Shown piece after piece: positions 8,607-17,554 of a stretch of DNA of 64,000 bases (its first letter is position 1; every line of letters begins with the position of its first letter). The DNA is from Cytophagales bacterium (GTDB lineage Bacteria; Bacteroidota; Bacteroidia; Cytophagales; Bernardetiaceae), in the NCBI GenBank assembly GCA_004293815.1, contig RDZD01000025.1:1-64000 (forward strand), given 5' to 3'. Under the pieces are notes generated by a model, which had not been told where the DNA came from, searched no databases, and saw only the letters and a program-made list of their open reading frames with translations. A program made the translations under genes and the position numbers.

Positions 8607-10073
8607 TTAGAACCCGATAAGCACCAGGCTGCGGCTGGCTTTGCTGTACTGCCACATACCCAAAGAGCGGCTCAGGTGACAGGCTGCCACAAACCGCTGC
8701 GCATTGGTATACTGCACATAGGAGGCCATTTTTTCCGCATCAGAGGGTGCATCATCCAAATTGTCTATAAAACTATAGTCTTTTGCGCTTAGCCATGTTC
8801 TAAAACTGGCTACACATTCTTGGTCGCCTGTATTAGAAAAATGCAATAAGTTGTTGAATAAGTAGCCTAGACCTAAGCCTTGGGCGGGTGATTCTGTGTA
8901 GCTTCCGGCTAGTTCTGGCACAATAACTAAGCCGCGATTGCCTTTAAAGCGTTGGAAGCTACCTATTGCTAATCTAAATCCTTGATTATAAGATGTTATT
9001 GCTAATGACAAACGACCTTTTTGGAGCTTTCGCGCCACTTGCGTATTACTTTCTAAATAACGTCGTCTGTAAGGACTAAATCTGCCTCCATCTTGTAACC
9101 CGATGCCATTACGCGGAAATACGCCAAAAGCGTAGCTCATTTCATGCACTTTTTTTTGAGTATTTAGCTCAGAAATGGTTAAAACCAGATTATTTTTTGT
9201 TTCAGTAACACTAAAAAGTAGGTTATCTTTCAAAAAAGAATTGGCTCTTTTGCTGGCATAATTGCGGGCTATCATCCGCTTTTTGAGGGGTATCTGGGGC
9301 GCAGAGGGTAGCTCGTAAACATAGGTAGCGTCAGCCTTTTCTATACTTAAAATTAGATTTTGGCTCTGTGGATAACATTTTATAGCAGAGTATACATGGT
9401 CTAATCGTGGCTCAAAAAGTATGGGAACCTCCGAAAAGTAATGTGCCTTATGGTTATTCAAAACATTTATAAGTTCTTTTTCTTTCAAAACAAAGTCTTT
9501 GATTTGAGGTTCCTGCTCGTTGCTAAACACACGCATTCTAAGTGTTTGACTTTTGGGCAAGTAAGTGAGAGCATAAATACCTTCTGGTGCGGCTAATGCT
9601 TTTATAAACTCTTCATTATCTGGAAGCTCTTGAATTTTGTGTCCCGAAGTTTTAAAGTCTTTGGCTACCCACGATAGAATAAGGCTTTTGCCACGTGGAG
9701 TTTCGCGGCTATGCAACACAAAAGTGCAGGTTTTGTTTTGAAAACGGCTTAGAGGCACAAAAGACCAGTGTCCCATTTTAAGGTCTTCGTTGTTGAAGTT
9801 TGTTTCACCGATTAAAATATTTTTTTGCAGATTGATGCGGTAGCAATACAGCTTTTTTTGGTCTAAAGCCCATAGTACTTGCTCGGTATTGTTGGGTGCA
9901 GAAAATGCAAACAAGTGGGTTTTGCCGCTAAAATTTGCAGGAATAGACATTTTAGCGTCTTGTGCCCACGCTTCTGCTGTGAGAAGAATCTCTCCAGAAA
10001 GCAAAAGTATACAAAAAAGAATGAGAGGCTTAAGCTTGAGAGCTAGAGCAGAGTTGATTTTATACAGGAACAT
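8607..10073 (-). CDS. Secreted protein of unknown function
   Basis: A 488-residue protein with a long N-terminal signal peptide (hydrophobic core LKPLILFCILLLSGEILL, cleavage probably after AWAQ). The mature part is rich in short beta-strand-like stretches with repeated tyrosines and serines. Several strand pairs resemble WD/propeller spacing (VLWALDQKKLYCYRIN, ILSWVAKDFKTSGH, YALTYLPKSQTLRM), but I cannot assign a fold. The C-terminal part contains GLGLGYLFNNLLHFSN and a hydrophobic final VLIGF. It starts 14 bp inside the 3' end of rsmG, so the two are probably transcribed together, though rsmG gives no hint of its role. I do not recognise the family. Confidence 0.7.
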   Translation of the reverse strand: MFLYKINSALALKLKPLILFCILLLSGEILLTAEAWAQDAKMSIPANFSGKTHLFAFSAPNNTEQVLWALDQKKLYCYRINLQKNILIGETNFNNEDLKMGHWSFVPLSRFQNKTCTFVLHSRETPRGKSLILSWVAKDFKTSGHKIQELPDNEEFIKALAAPEGIYALTYLPKSQTLRMRVFSNEQEPQIKDFVLKEKELINVLNNHKAHYFSEVPILFEPRLDHVYSAIKCYPQSQNLILSIEKADATYVYELPSAPQIPLKKRMIARNYASKRANSFLKDNLLFSVTETKNNLVLTISELNTQKKVHEMSYAFGVFPRNGIGLQDGGRFSPYRRRYLESNTQVARKLQKGRLSLAITSYNQGFRLAIGSFQRFKGNRGLVIVPELAGSYTESPAQGLGLGYLFNNLLHFSNTGDQECVASFRTWLSAKDYSFIDNLDDAPSDAEKMASYVQYTNAQRFVAACHLSRSLGMWQYSKASRSLVLIGF

Positions 10074-10686
10074 AGACTACTTTTTTTGTCTCAAAAAATT
10101 CAGTTTTAAAATACTCGTTCAAATCATAGAAACGCAGGTGTCTTTTAAACTGAGCTAGCTCTTGACCCATATCACCTCCTTTGAGATAGATAAGACCGTT
10201 TTTAAGCGTATTTTTATGGTCTTTGTGAATCAGATGACCTATCCAACGCCAGAATTGAGGAATTTCAGTAACGGCTCGCCCCATAGCAAAGTCGAACTGT
10301 TCGGGGATAGCTTCGGCGCGAATGTGCATGGTACGAACGTTTTTAAGCCCTAGTTTCGCGGCTACATCTTCTGCAACTTTTACTTTTTTGCCGATGGAGT
10401 CAGCCAGTAAAAACTGTGTTTCAGGAAACATGACAGCTAGGGGAATACCAGGGAATCCACCGCCCGTACCAGCATCTAAAACACTGGTACCGCTCACAAA
10501 GTTTATCACTTTGGCTATACCTAAGGAATGCAGGACATGTCTTTCATAAAAATTAGAAAAGTCCTTGCGCGAAATCAAATTTATTTTATCGTTCCAATCC
10601 GCATAAAGCGGCATGAGCTGTTCAATTTGTGTTCTTTGAGTAGGCGTAAGCTCTGGAAAATAATCAAAAATATCTTGAGGAGTCAT
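10060..10686 (-). CDS. rsmG: 16S rRNA (guanine527-N7)-methyltransferase
   Basis: RsmG (GidB) methylates G527 of 16S rRNA at N7 using S-adenosylmethionine. The SAM-binding motif is VLDAGTGGGFPGIPLAVMFP, followed by FLLADSIGKKVKVAEDVAAKLGL and the family block AMGRAVTEIPQFWRWI. The N-terminal helices include YADWNDKINLISRKDF, the usual RsmG signature. The start at 10686 (MTPQDIFDYFP) gives about 208 residues, the standard length; the upstream Met at 10719 adds 11 residues not typical of the family. It overlaps the following secreted-protein gene by 14 bp. Confidence 0.92.
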   Translation of the reverse strand: MTPQDIFDYFPELTPTQRTQIEQLMPLYADWNDKINLISRKDFSNFYERHVLHSLGIAKVINFVSGTSVLDAGTGGGFPGIPLAVMFPETQFLLADSIGKKVKVAEDVAAKLGLKNVRTMHIRAEAIPEQFDFAMGRAVTEIPQFWRWIGHLIHKDHKNTLKNGLIYLKGGDMGQELAQFKRHLRFYDLNEYFKTEFFETKKVVYVPV

Positions 10687-10856
10687 TCTTAGCAATGCTG
10701 TTTTGTTCCAACTCCGCAAAATTAGAGAATATTTGCCAAATGTTTACTATCTTGGTAAAAGTTGGCTGATAAGGCCAATGCAATTTGCAAGACTCCTTCC
10801 AAAGCTATTGGTTCTTTTCGTGCTTGGTCCTTGTTCTCAAGACAGCAGACAAGGAA

Positions 10857-11669
10857 TTAGTTCTTGTGATGTGCTTTGATGAAAGAGCTTGCAAAACCTT
10901 GTGCCCTAACTGTGGGCAGTTGTTTTGCTACATCCTCGCGTTCGCCTTCTGAGGCCATCAGTCGGAATATCTTAGGCTTTCCTGTCTCGGCGGTAACCTG
11001 AATAAAAACTTTGTCTACACCTGCGTCCAGAAGGCGTTGACCAGCGAGCACAGCATTGGATAAGTTGCTATAAGAGGCCACTTGAATACCTATGCCGCTT
11101 GGCGTTTGCAAGCTTCCCCAGATGTCATAAACTCTTGTTTGTGAGCTGTTTTTAACTGGCAAAGGAATAGGTTTGTTGTCTTTACTAGGTTCTGTTTTAG
11201 GATCTGGAGGTAAGGTTTCTTTCTTAGGTGGATCTACTTTTTTTGAGTCTTTCTTTTTATCAGGTTGAATTTCTTGTCCTTCTGCACCTACCCGAATAAC
11301 GCGGATTTTCACTTGTCCAACGCCATCTTTGACCAAATCTAGTTCTTTTGCAGCAGCTCCAGATACGTCTACAATACGAGAATGTTTAAAAGGCCCTCTG
11401 TCATTGACTCTCAATACCACCATTTTGTTGTTTTTGAGATTGGTAACCTCTATCAAGCTCCCAAACTTTAACTCGCGATGAGCAGCCGTCATGGCATACA
11501 TGTTAAAAGGTTCACCACTGGCAGTGGGTCTACCGTGAAACTTGTCGGCATAATAAGAGGCTTCACCTTGAATTTCAAAACCTAAGGTGCTGTAGTTTAC
11601 ACTCAACTCTAAGATTGCTATGGGCAGCAATAAGCCCCAATATAACCATTTGGATTTAATTGAAAACAT
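10857..11669 (-). CDS. rlpA: Septal ring lytic transglycosylase RlpA-like protein with SPOR domain
   Basis: From the Met at 11669 the protein is about 270 residues. It has an N-terminal signal/membrane segment (WLYWGLLLPIAILEL) and then a double-psi beta-barrel domain: GEASYYADKFHGRPTASGE, MTAAHRELKFGSLIEVTN, VVLRVNDRGPF and RIVDVSGAAAKELDL. A Lys/Pro-rich linker leads to a C-terminal SPOR domain (GIQVASYSNLSNAVLAGQRL to the end) that in related proteins binds denuded septal glycan. RlpA proteins cleave or bind peptidoglycan at the septum. The in-frame Met at 11756 would add 29 hydrophobic residues before the signal, so it is not favoured. Confidence 0.88.
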   Translation of the reverse strand: MFSIKSKWLYWGLLLPIAILELSVNYSTLGFEIQGEASYYADKFHGRPTASGEPFNMYAMTAAHRELKFGSLIEVTNLKNNKMVVLRVNDRGPFKHSRIVDVSGAAAKELDLVKDGVGQVKIRVIRVGAEGQEIQPDKKKDSKKVDPPKKETLPPDPKTEPSKDNKPIPLPVKNSSQTRVYDIWGSLQTPSGIGIQVASYSNLSNAVLAGQRLLDAGVDKVFIQVTAETGKPKIFRLMASEGEREDVAKQLPTVRAQGFASSFIKAHHKN

Positions 11670-11883
11670 GATCGTAATTTTGGTTAAGGTGAATTGTTGC
11701 GTAAACAAAAACTTGTCTAGTATTAGCAGAACAAAAATAGTGATGCTTTCTACCAAAGCAACTTAGTTGTCGATTGGAACTTGTTTTTTATCGTTTAGTT
11801 AGGCTTGCTTTTATAAGATTTAGAACTCTTGAGTTTATACTACAGCGATTTTTATGTTTTCAAGAGCTTTATTTTGAAGTAGT

Positions 11884-13356
11884 TCATTTTTCCCATGTGA
11901 GTGCGCCACGCCCACCCGCAGAAGCTCGGCGCAAATCCGTGGTTAGATTAGCATAGTAACGTGCTGATACAGAAATGTCGCGAAAAGACTCCACCTCATA
12001 CAAAAAACTATTCCAAGAGCCACCCCGCCAGCGTAACCACGCCTCGGGTCTGTCTGCCCAAGCATCCGCTTCGCCATTTTTTAGACGACCATCGCCATTC
12101 TTTGCATCAAAAAACATCGCTTCGGGCGTTATCCCCACGCAAAGCTCCCACAAATTGCCGCTCAGCTCTCGTAAACCAAAAAAACTTCCACCAGCTTGTA
12201 AGCGGTTAGAACTAGAAGAGCCTCCAAAACCGCTGCGCAAGGGGCCTTCCAATTGTGTGATGCTTAAACCAGAGTGAAATGAAGCGAGTCCTGCACTTCC
12301 CTGTGCACGCTCCTGCACACTCGCATTAGCAGAAAAATCAGAGACAGGTGTGTTGGCATCTACTGCTTCGCTTGTCCCCCATGCCATTTCGCCAGCCACT
12401 GGCAAAGCAAAGCCACGTGCAGCCTTCTCAAACTCCAACTCGCTGAAAGGGCGCAGACCTGCCCAGTCTAAATACGCCGTCAAATCGCTTGCATTTAGAT
12501 AGTTGCAAGCTCTTTCGCCTACATCAGTTCTTATAAAAGCTCCACGATTGAGGTCTTTAATGCCATTTTGGCTAATCTGCATGGTGTTGCGATAACGTTC
12601 TGCATCGTTTCCATAAATCCATGCGCCCAACCCGGCGTCTGGTGTGACGCTCATTCGCTTGGCTTGTTCTAGAAAAGTTAGCGTATTGAGGAAATCCACA
12701 TACTGAGCCTGTGTGACTTCGTATTTCATAGCATAGAAAGCCTTAAAGCCTTTAGGGTAGTGGCCGGGTAGATTGGATTGTGGTGACCACTCAGCCCAAG
12801 GTGCGCCAAACAGCTCATTGGCTTCTTTGCCAACGGGCAAGGCCGCCTCAGAACTTATAAGATACGGCAAAACAGCACTGGAATCTTGAGCAAACTTACC
12901 GTTTCTAAAAGCGTTCTGTGAGGCCACACCATCACCAAGCCAAAAGCTGCCTTCTGAAACGTAAACCATGCTTATGGCCATGAATTTAAAGAGATCGGTT
13001 TTTTCAGACCATTCTGAGATGATTTGAACTTGGATAACGGCATTCACTGTGCCGTTTTTTTGGCTTTTGAGCAGAATACCTAGTCCATCTGGCCTAACCT
13101 CTGGTAACAGCTCACTATTGCTCACAGTCAATTCGGAACCGAATACAACAGGCTCATAGAGTGTGTTTTGTAAACTTTTTCCGAATAACCATGCCGCATC
13201 ATGTGCGCCATCAGGCTCAAGCCAAGCATTATCCCAAGAAACACGAATGTCTAGCAATTTGTCAGGTTGCGAAAAACGCAGGACTTCTACTTGCAAATTA
13301 TTAGCCCATAGGCTTTGTGTCAGAAGAGTAAAGACAAATAAGCCCCAGAAACGCAT
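11884..13356 (-). CDS. Secreted formylglycine-generating-enzyme-fold (SUMF1) protein
   Basis: A 490-residue protein with a signal peptide (MRFWGLFVFTLLTQSLWA). An N-terminal domain (about 20-130; LDIRVSWDNAWLEPDGAHDAAW) is seen in several Bacteroidota secreted FGE-like proteins. The SUMF1/FGE domain starts near residue 130 (MVYVSEGSFWLGDG) and continues through FKAFYAMKYEVTQAQYVDFLN, LDWAGLRPFSELEFEKAARG, LRELSGNLWELCVG and LRWRGGSWNSFLYEVESFRD. The Cys pair that catalytic FGEs carry after the RGGSW block is absent, so it is probably not a sulfatase activator. Related secreted proteins include the gliding/T9SS proteins GldJ and GldK, but this lacks their lipoprotein signal. It lies 11 bp beyond dnaJ. 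Confidence 0.78.
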   Translation of the reverse strand: MRFWGLFVFTLLTQSLWANNLQVEVLRFSQPDKLLDIRVSWDNAWLEPDGAHDAAWLFGKSLQNTLYEPVVFGSELTVSNSELLPEVRPDGLGILLKSQKNGTVNAVIQVQIISEWSEKTDLFKFMAISMVYVSEGSFWLGDGVASQNAFRNGKFAQDSSAVLPYLISSEAALPVGKEANELFGAPWAEWSPQSNLPGHYPKGFKAFYAMKYEVTQAQYVDFLNTLTFLEQAKRMSVTPDAGLGAWIYGNDAERYRNTMQISQNGIKDLNRGAFIRTDVGERACNYLNASDLTAYLDWAGLRPFSELEFEKAARGFALPVAGEMAWGTSEAVDANTPVSDFSANASVQERAQGSAGLASFHSGLSITQLEGPLRSGFGGSSSSNRLQAGGSFFGLRELSGNLWELCVGITPEAMFFDAKNGDGRLKNGEADAWADRPEAWLRWRGGSWNSFLYEVESFRDISVSARYYANLTTDLRRASAGGRGALTWEK

Positions 13357-13367
13357 AACTCATTGAA

Positions 13368-14519
13368 CTATTGATGAAAAAAGTCTTTCATTTTATCAAA
13401 AAAGTTTTTGTCACTTTTTTTGGGTGTATTGCTGAAATTAGCTGATGCACGCATTTTTTCAAGCATAGTGCGTTCATCTTTAGTTAGCTCTTGAGGAGTC
13501 CAAGCTTGAACATGTATGAGCTGGTCGCCTCGCCCATAACCGTTGAGTTCAGGAATGCCCTTGCCTTTGAGTCTGAGCACTTTTCCACTTTGAGTACCAG
13601 CTTCAATGGTTATTTTGACGCTGCCATCTATGGTTGGTACTTCGGCTGCTGTACCTAGAACAAGGTCTGGGAAGCCCAGCTGGAGCACATAGTGAATGTT
13701 TTTTCCGTCGCGTTTGAGTAGCTCGTCTTCTACCTCTTCGATAACGATGAGTAAGTCACCCGCACGCCCACGTTTGCCCGCACGAGGTGGAAAATTGCCT
13801 CTGCCCGACATGGACAGCTGTATGCCTTCTGTAACACCTGCTGGCACTTTGATGTCTATCGTTTCTTCTTTGGATACCACGCCGTCGCCCGAACAAGAGC
13901 CGCAGCGAGCAGTGATGCGCTTGCCGTTGCCGTTACATGTGGGACACACTGATTGCGATACCATTTGTCCAAGCATCGTGTTGGTTATACGGCGTATTTG
14001 GCCTGTGCCGCTGCAAGTGTGGCAATTCTCAATAGATTTGGCATCTTTGGCTCCACTTCCGTCGCAGGTATCGCAAATAACTAAGCGTTTGATTTTGATT
14101 TTTTTGTCTGCACCACTCGACACTTCTTGTAATGTGAGCTTGAGTTTGATGCGTAAATCTGTTCCACGGATGTTACTAGGCTGTCTTCTACCGCCAAACA
14201 TGTCGCCAAACGGGGATTCATCGCCAAAAATATCACCAAAGCGAGAAAATATGTCGTTGATGTCTTGGTGTTGTGCGCCACCCCCCATATTGCTTTCGTG
14301 ACCAAATCGGTCGTATCGGGCGCGTTTGTCAGTGTCTGATAGAACTTCGTAAGCTTCGGCAGCTTCTTTAAAATCCTCTTCAGCTTGCTTGTTGCCAGGG
14401 TTCTTATCGGGGTGTAACTTTATAGCTAGCTTTCTGTAAGCCTTTTTGATATCATCAGTAGAGGAGTTTTTGCTAACGCCTAGCACCTCATAGTAATCTC
14501 TTTTCTTAGACTGAGCCAT
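13368..14519 (-). CDS. dnaJ: Chaperone protein DnaJ
   Basis: A 383-residue type-I J-protein that stimulates DnaK ATPase activity and delivers substrates. The J-domain is at 8-73 with the HPD motif at 36-38, followed by a short Gly/Phe region ([16 protein letters not shown]). The zinc domain has four CxxCxGxG motifs ([32 protein letters not shown]), then the C-terminal substrate-binding domain ([20 protein letters not shown]). All key residues are present. It follows grpE by about 50 bp on the same strand; dnaK is not in the window. Confidence 0.97.
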   Translation of the reverse strand: MAQSKKRDYYEVLGVSKNSSTDDIKKAYRKLAIKLHPDKNPGNKQAEEDFKEAAEAYEVLSDTDKRARYDRFGHESNMGGGAQHQDINDIFSRFGDIFGDESPFGDMFGGRRQPSNIRGTDLRIKLKLTLQEVSSGADKKIKIKRLVICDTCDGSGAKDAKSIENCHTCSGTGQIRRITNTMLGQMVSQSVCPTCNGNGKRITARCGSCSGDGVVSKEETIDIKVPAGVTEGIQLSMSGRGNFPPRAGKRGRAGDLLIVIEEVEDELLKRDGKNIHYVLQLGFPDLVLGTAAEVPTIDGSVKITIEAGTQSGKVLRLKGKGIPELNGYGRGDQLIHVQAWTPQELTKDERTMLEKMRASANFSNTPKKSDKNFFDKMKDFFHQ

Positions 14520-14569
14520 GTTGGTTTTTAATAACTAACACTTTATTTTTTAATGAGAAAAAAAGCAAT

Positions 14570-15172
14570 TTAGACACCTACCACAACTTTAGCAAAGCGC
14601 ACCACTTTGTCGCCAAGCATATAGCCACAGTCTACCTCATCTACAACCTTGTTTTTGAGGTCTTCTGAGGGTGCAGGAAACTGCGTAATGGCCTCGTGGA
14701 GCTCCATATCGAATTCTTGACCTTTAGAAGAAGGCATTTTTTTAAGCCCTTTGCTCTCGAGAGTTTTGAAAAGCTTGTTGTGTATCAACTCTAGTCCTGT
14801 TTTGAGCTGGTCTATGTTATTGTCAGATGCTTGATCCATAGATTTTTGCGCACGGTCAAAGTCATCTAAAACAGGTAGGAGAGCCATTAAGAGGTCTTTT
14901 GAGGCAGTTTGTATTAAATCTAGACGCTCTCTAGCGTTTCTTCTTTTATAGTTCTCGAAGTCAGAAAAAAGTCTCAAATACTTGTCTTTGAGAGCTGCAA
15001 TTTCTTCTGCTTGAGTTTTAGATTCTTGCTTATCACTCTCTGGAGTTTCTGTTTTGTCTGTTTCGGACGTGCTATCGGTGTTTTGCTCTACACTTTCGTC
15101 CTCCTGCTTTTTGATATCGTCGTTTTCCATTGATTTGGAACTTTTAAATAGGGAATTAAAAAACTTTTTCAA
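14570..15172 (-). CDS. grpE: Nucleotide exchange factor GrpE
   Basis: A 200-residue co-chaperone that exchanges ADP on DnaK. The N-terminal 55 residues are very polar and acidic (DDIKKQEDESVEQN). A long helix follows (EEIAALKDKYLRLFSDFENYKRR is the family start) with LLPVLDDFDRAQKS. The C-terminal beta-wing contains LHEAITQFPAPSEDLKNKV, GYMLGDKVVRFAKVVV. It is first in a two-gene unit with dnaJ. I saw no CIRCE-type inverted repeat in the short upstream gap. Confidence 0.95.
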   Translation of the reverse strand: MKKFFNSLFKSSKSMENDDIKKQEDESVEQNTDSTSETDKTETPESDKQESKTQAEEIAALKDKYLRLFSDFENYKRRNARERLDLIQTASKDLLMALLPVLDDFDRAQKSMDQASDNNIDQLKTGLELIHNKLFKTLESKGLKKMPSSKGQEFDMELHEAITQFPAPSEDLKNKVVDEVDCGYMLGDKVVRFAKVVVGV

Positions 15173-15392
15173 AATAACCTGTTTTTGAAAAGTAAATGAA
15201 CAATACTAGTTTGGCAATTCAGTTGCCAAAGTTTTTTTTTATGCCTAAATGTCATGCTTTTTGTTTCAGATATGACAAATTTAAATGGATAACCCACACG
15301 GCAACGCTTTCTTTGGAATTAGTCGATTATTTCAAGAAAGTTGCTAAATTTAGAAAACTGAGTATCTTTGCCACTTTTAGAGGACTATTTTT

Positions 15393-16385
15393 ATGTATGT
15401 AGGTAAAAACTTTAAACTTAGCTTGGTACTAAGTTTTGCATGGCCAAACTTGCTCATTACTTTCGCTTGGAGTACGCTTGTGGTGGGTTGCTTTCAGATT
15501 TTAAACTGGAAATTTCTGGCTATTCCTTTCTTGCCCATCGGTACTATAGGTACAGCAGTGGCTTTTTTTCTAGGCTTTAAAAATAACCAAGCTTACGATC
15601 GTTTGTGGGAGGCACGCCGGCTCTGGGGCGGTATGACCAATACCAGTAGAATGTTTTGTTACACCTTATTGGCGTTGCTCTCTGACAAAGATGCAAACAC
15701 CATGCGCGATATTTTGTTTCGGCATTTATCTTATGTCAATGTGCTAAGATTGCAGCTTCGTAGACACATTGCTTGGGCCACCACGCAGTTCGCACAGCAC
15801 AGAAGTTTTGTGAGTGATGCTGATGAGCTACAAGATTTTCATGAGGGCTTAAAAGAAATCTTGACCAGAAACAACAAAACTCAATACTATGACCTTTTAT
15901 CTAGGCTCAATAACCCTGCGGCGGCTTTCATCAAAACCCAAATAGATTGTATCACGCAACTTAAACGCAAAGGCGTGATAGATGATTACGAGCATTCTGA
16001 CTTACTCAAACATTTGAATGAGTTTTTGAACTTGCAGGGCGGCTGTGAGCGCATTAAAACAACCCCTTTGTTTAGGCAGTTCAGTATCTTTAGCCGAATT
16101 TTTGTTAAATTATTTATCCTATTGCTCCCTTTTGGCCTGCTCAAAGATTTGGCGAGTATAGCTACGTGGGGTGTTTGGTTATGTGTGCCATTCTGTATGC
16201 TGATTTCTTGGGTATTTTTTACGATGGAACAGATAGGTGAGTATAGCGAGAATCCATTTGATAATTCCATCAATGATATTCCTATCAGCAGCATTACACG
16301 CAACATCGAGATAGACATTTTAGAAATGTTGGGCGAGAAAAACATTCCAAGCAAGATAAATCCACAGAATGATATTTTGCTATAA
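15393..16385 (+). CDS. Bestrophin-like (UPF0187) membrane channel protein
   Basis: A 330-residue inner-membrane protein of the bestrophin/RFP-TM family, whose bacterial members form pentameric ion channels. The core segment has two membrane helices (about 11-58) and the family signature FLGFKNNQAYDRLWEARRLW, then NTSR. Another hydrophobic pair lies near residues 232-275 and is followed by PFDNSINDIPISSITRNIEI, matching the family's gating-ring region. The start at 15393 overlaps the end of an upstream ORF I regard as spurious. It is the first gene of a plus-strand run. Confidence 0.88.
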   Translation: MYVGKNFKLSLVLSFAWPNLLITFAWSTLVVGCFQILNWKFLAIPFLPIGTIGTAVAFFLGFKNNQAYDRLWEARRLWGGMTNTSRMFCYTLLALLSDKDANTMRDILFRHLSYVNVLRLQLRRHIAWATTQFAQHRSFVSDADELQDFHEGLKEILTRNNKTQYYDLLSRLNNPAAAFIKTQIDCITQLKRKGVIDDYEHSDLLKHLNEFLNLQGGCERIKTTPLFRQFSIFSRIFVKLFILLLPFGLLKDLASIATWGVWLCVPFCMLISWVFFTMEQIGEYSENPFDNSINDIPISSITRNIEIDILEMLGEKNIPSKINPQNDILL

Positions 16386-16496
16386 AGACTTGAGATGCTT
16401 GAGGCAAACGGTTGTTAAATTTCAGCTCCCAATAATTGTATTTTGTTCAGCAAAGTTTTATTTTGCAACATTAAACTATAAGAATTCCAATAGCGT

Positions 16497-17543
16497 ATGT
16501 CATTCATAGATTTCCGAAGTGACACCGTCACACTACCCACACCTGCTATGCGCGAGGCTATGGCTGCTGCCGAACTGGGTGATAATGTATATGGTGAAGA
16601 CAAACTGACAAGCGAGCTAGAAAGTCGCTTTTCTGCACTTTTTGGACACGCTCACGCCGTTTTTTGCCCTTCGGGAACTATGGCCAATCAAATTGCTTTG
16701 GGTGTGCTTACACGCCCGCGCGATGAGATAATTTGCGCGGCCAAATCGCATATTTACTGTTATGAAGGTGGTGGCTGGGCTAGTCACTCGGCGGTTTCTT
16801 TACGGCTCATTGCTTCTGAAAATGGTAAAATAACTGCGCAAGATGTTTTGTCCAATATCAATGCCGATGATGTGCACTTTCCGCGTACAAGTGCTGTTGC
16901 TCTCGAAAATACAGTGAATAGAGGCGGCGGGTGTTATTACACATTGCAAGAAGTGACGGAAATACAAAAAGTTTGCCGAGCTAATGGACTTGGACTCCAC
17001 TTAGATGGTGCACGTCTGTTTAATGCCTTAGTGGCTAGCGATGAGCTGGCTTTTGCGCATGGTCAGTGTTTTGATACGATTTCTGTTTGTCTTTCTAAGG
17101 GACTTGGCGCACCTGTAGGCTCGGTTTTGCTGCTTCGCAATGCGCAAATGTACAAAGAAGCCATGCGTATGCGTAAGATGATGGGTGGCGGTATGCGCCA
17201 AATAGGCATGCTCGCGGCGGCGGGTCTTTACGCGCTTGAGAATCATGTTCAGCGGTTAAAAGAAGACCATGATATGGCGCAAAGAATTGTTAAATTACTA
17301 AACGGACTGCCTTTTGTGAGCCAAATTATGCCCTGCTATACCAATATTGTACTTTTTGACGTGAATTTAGAGTACGGTACAGCGCAGGATTTGATCGCTT
17401 TTCTAGGTACACAGCACATTAGAGCTAGTGCCATCAACAATTCTCAAATACGCTTTGTGACGCATCTAAGCTTGCCGTCCTATGCTGTAGAAAGGTTAGA
17501 AACCGCTTTACAGGAATATGCCCAGCAGGTTCATACAAACTGA
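16497..17543 (+). CDS. ltaE: Low-specificity L-threonine aldolase
   Basis: A 348-residue fold-type-I PLP enzyme that cleaves L-threonine or L-allo-threonine to glycine and acetaldehyde. It begins FRSDTVTLPTPAMREAM, the family opening, has FCPSGTMANQIAL (PLP phosphate region), the cofactor aspartate in GLHLDGARLFNAL (Asp170), and the Schiff-base Lys201 in CLSKGLGAPVGS. Length and all motifs are normal. RNase D begins 11 bp later on the same strand, so they probably share a transcript. Confidence 0.93.
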   Translation: MSFIDFRSDTVTLPTPAMREAMAAAELGDNVYGEDKLTSELESRFSALFGHAHAVFCPSGTMANQIALGVLTRPRDEIICAAKSHIYCYEGGGWASHSAVSLRLIASENGKITAQDVLSNINADDVHFPRTSAVALENTVNRGGGCYYTLQEVTEIQKVCRANGLGLHLDGARLFNALVASDELAFAHGQCFDTISVCLSKGLGAPVGSVLLLRNAQMYKEAMRMRKMMGGGMRQIGMLAAAGLYALENHVQRLKEDHDMAQRIVKLLNGLPFVSQIMPCYTNIVLFDVNLEYGTAQDLIAFLGTQHIRASAINNSQIRFVTHLSLPSYAVERLETALQEYAQQVHTN

Positions 17544-17554
17544 CTTTTTTTATC

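Noticed and set aside
10829-10854. Short hairpin CCTTGT/ACAAGG after the RlpA-like gene
   Set aside because: Only 6-bp arms with a 14-nt loop and no T-run on the minus strand, too weak to call a terminator.
15196-15402. A 68-residue frame before the bestrophin-like gene
   Set aside because: It has no recognisable feature, is rich in chance aromatic residues, and overlaps the start of the bestrophin-like gene by 10 bp. I consider it spurious.
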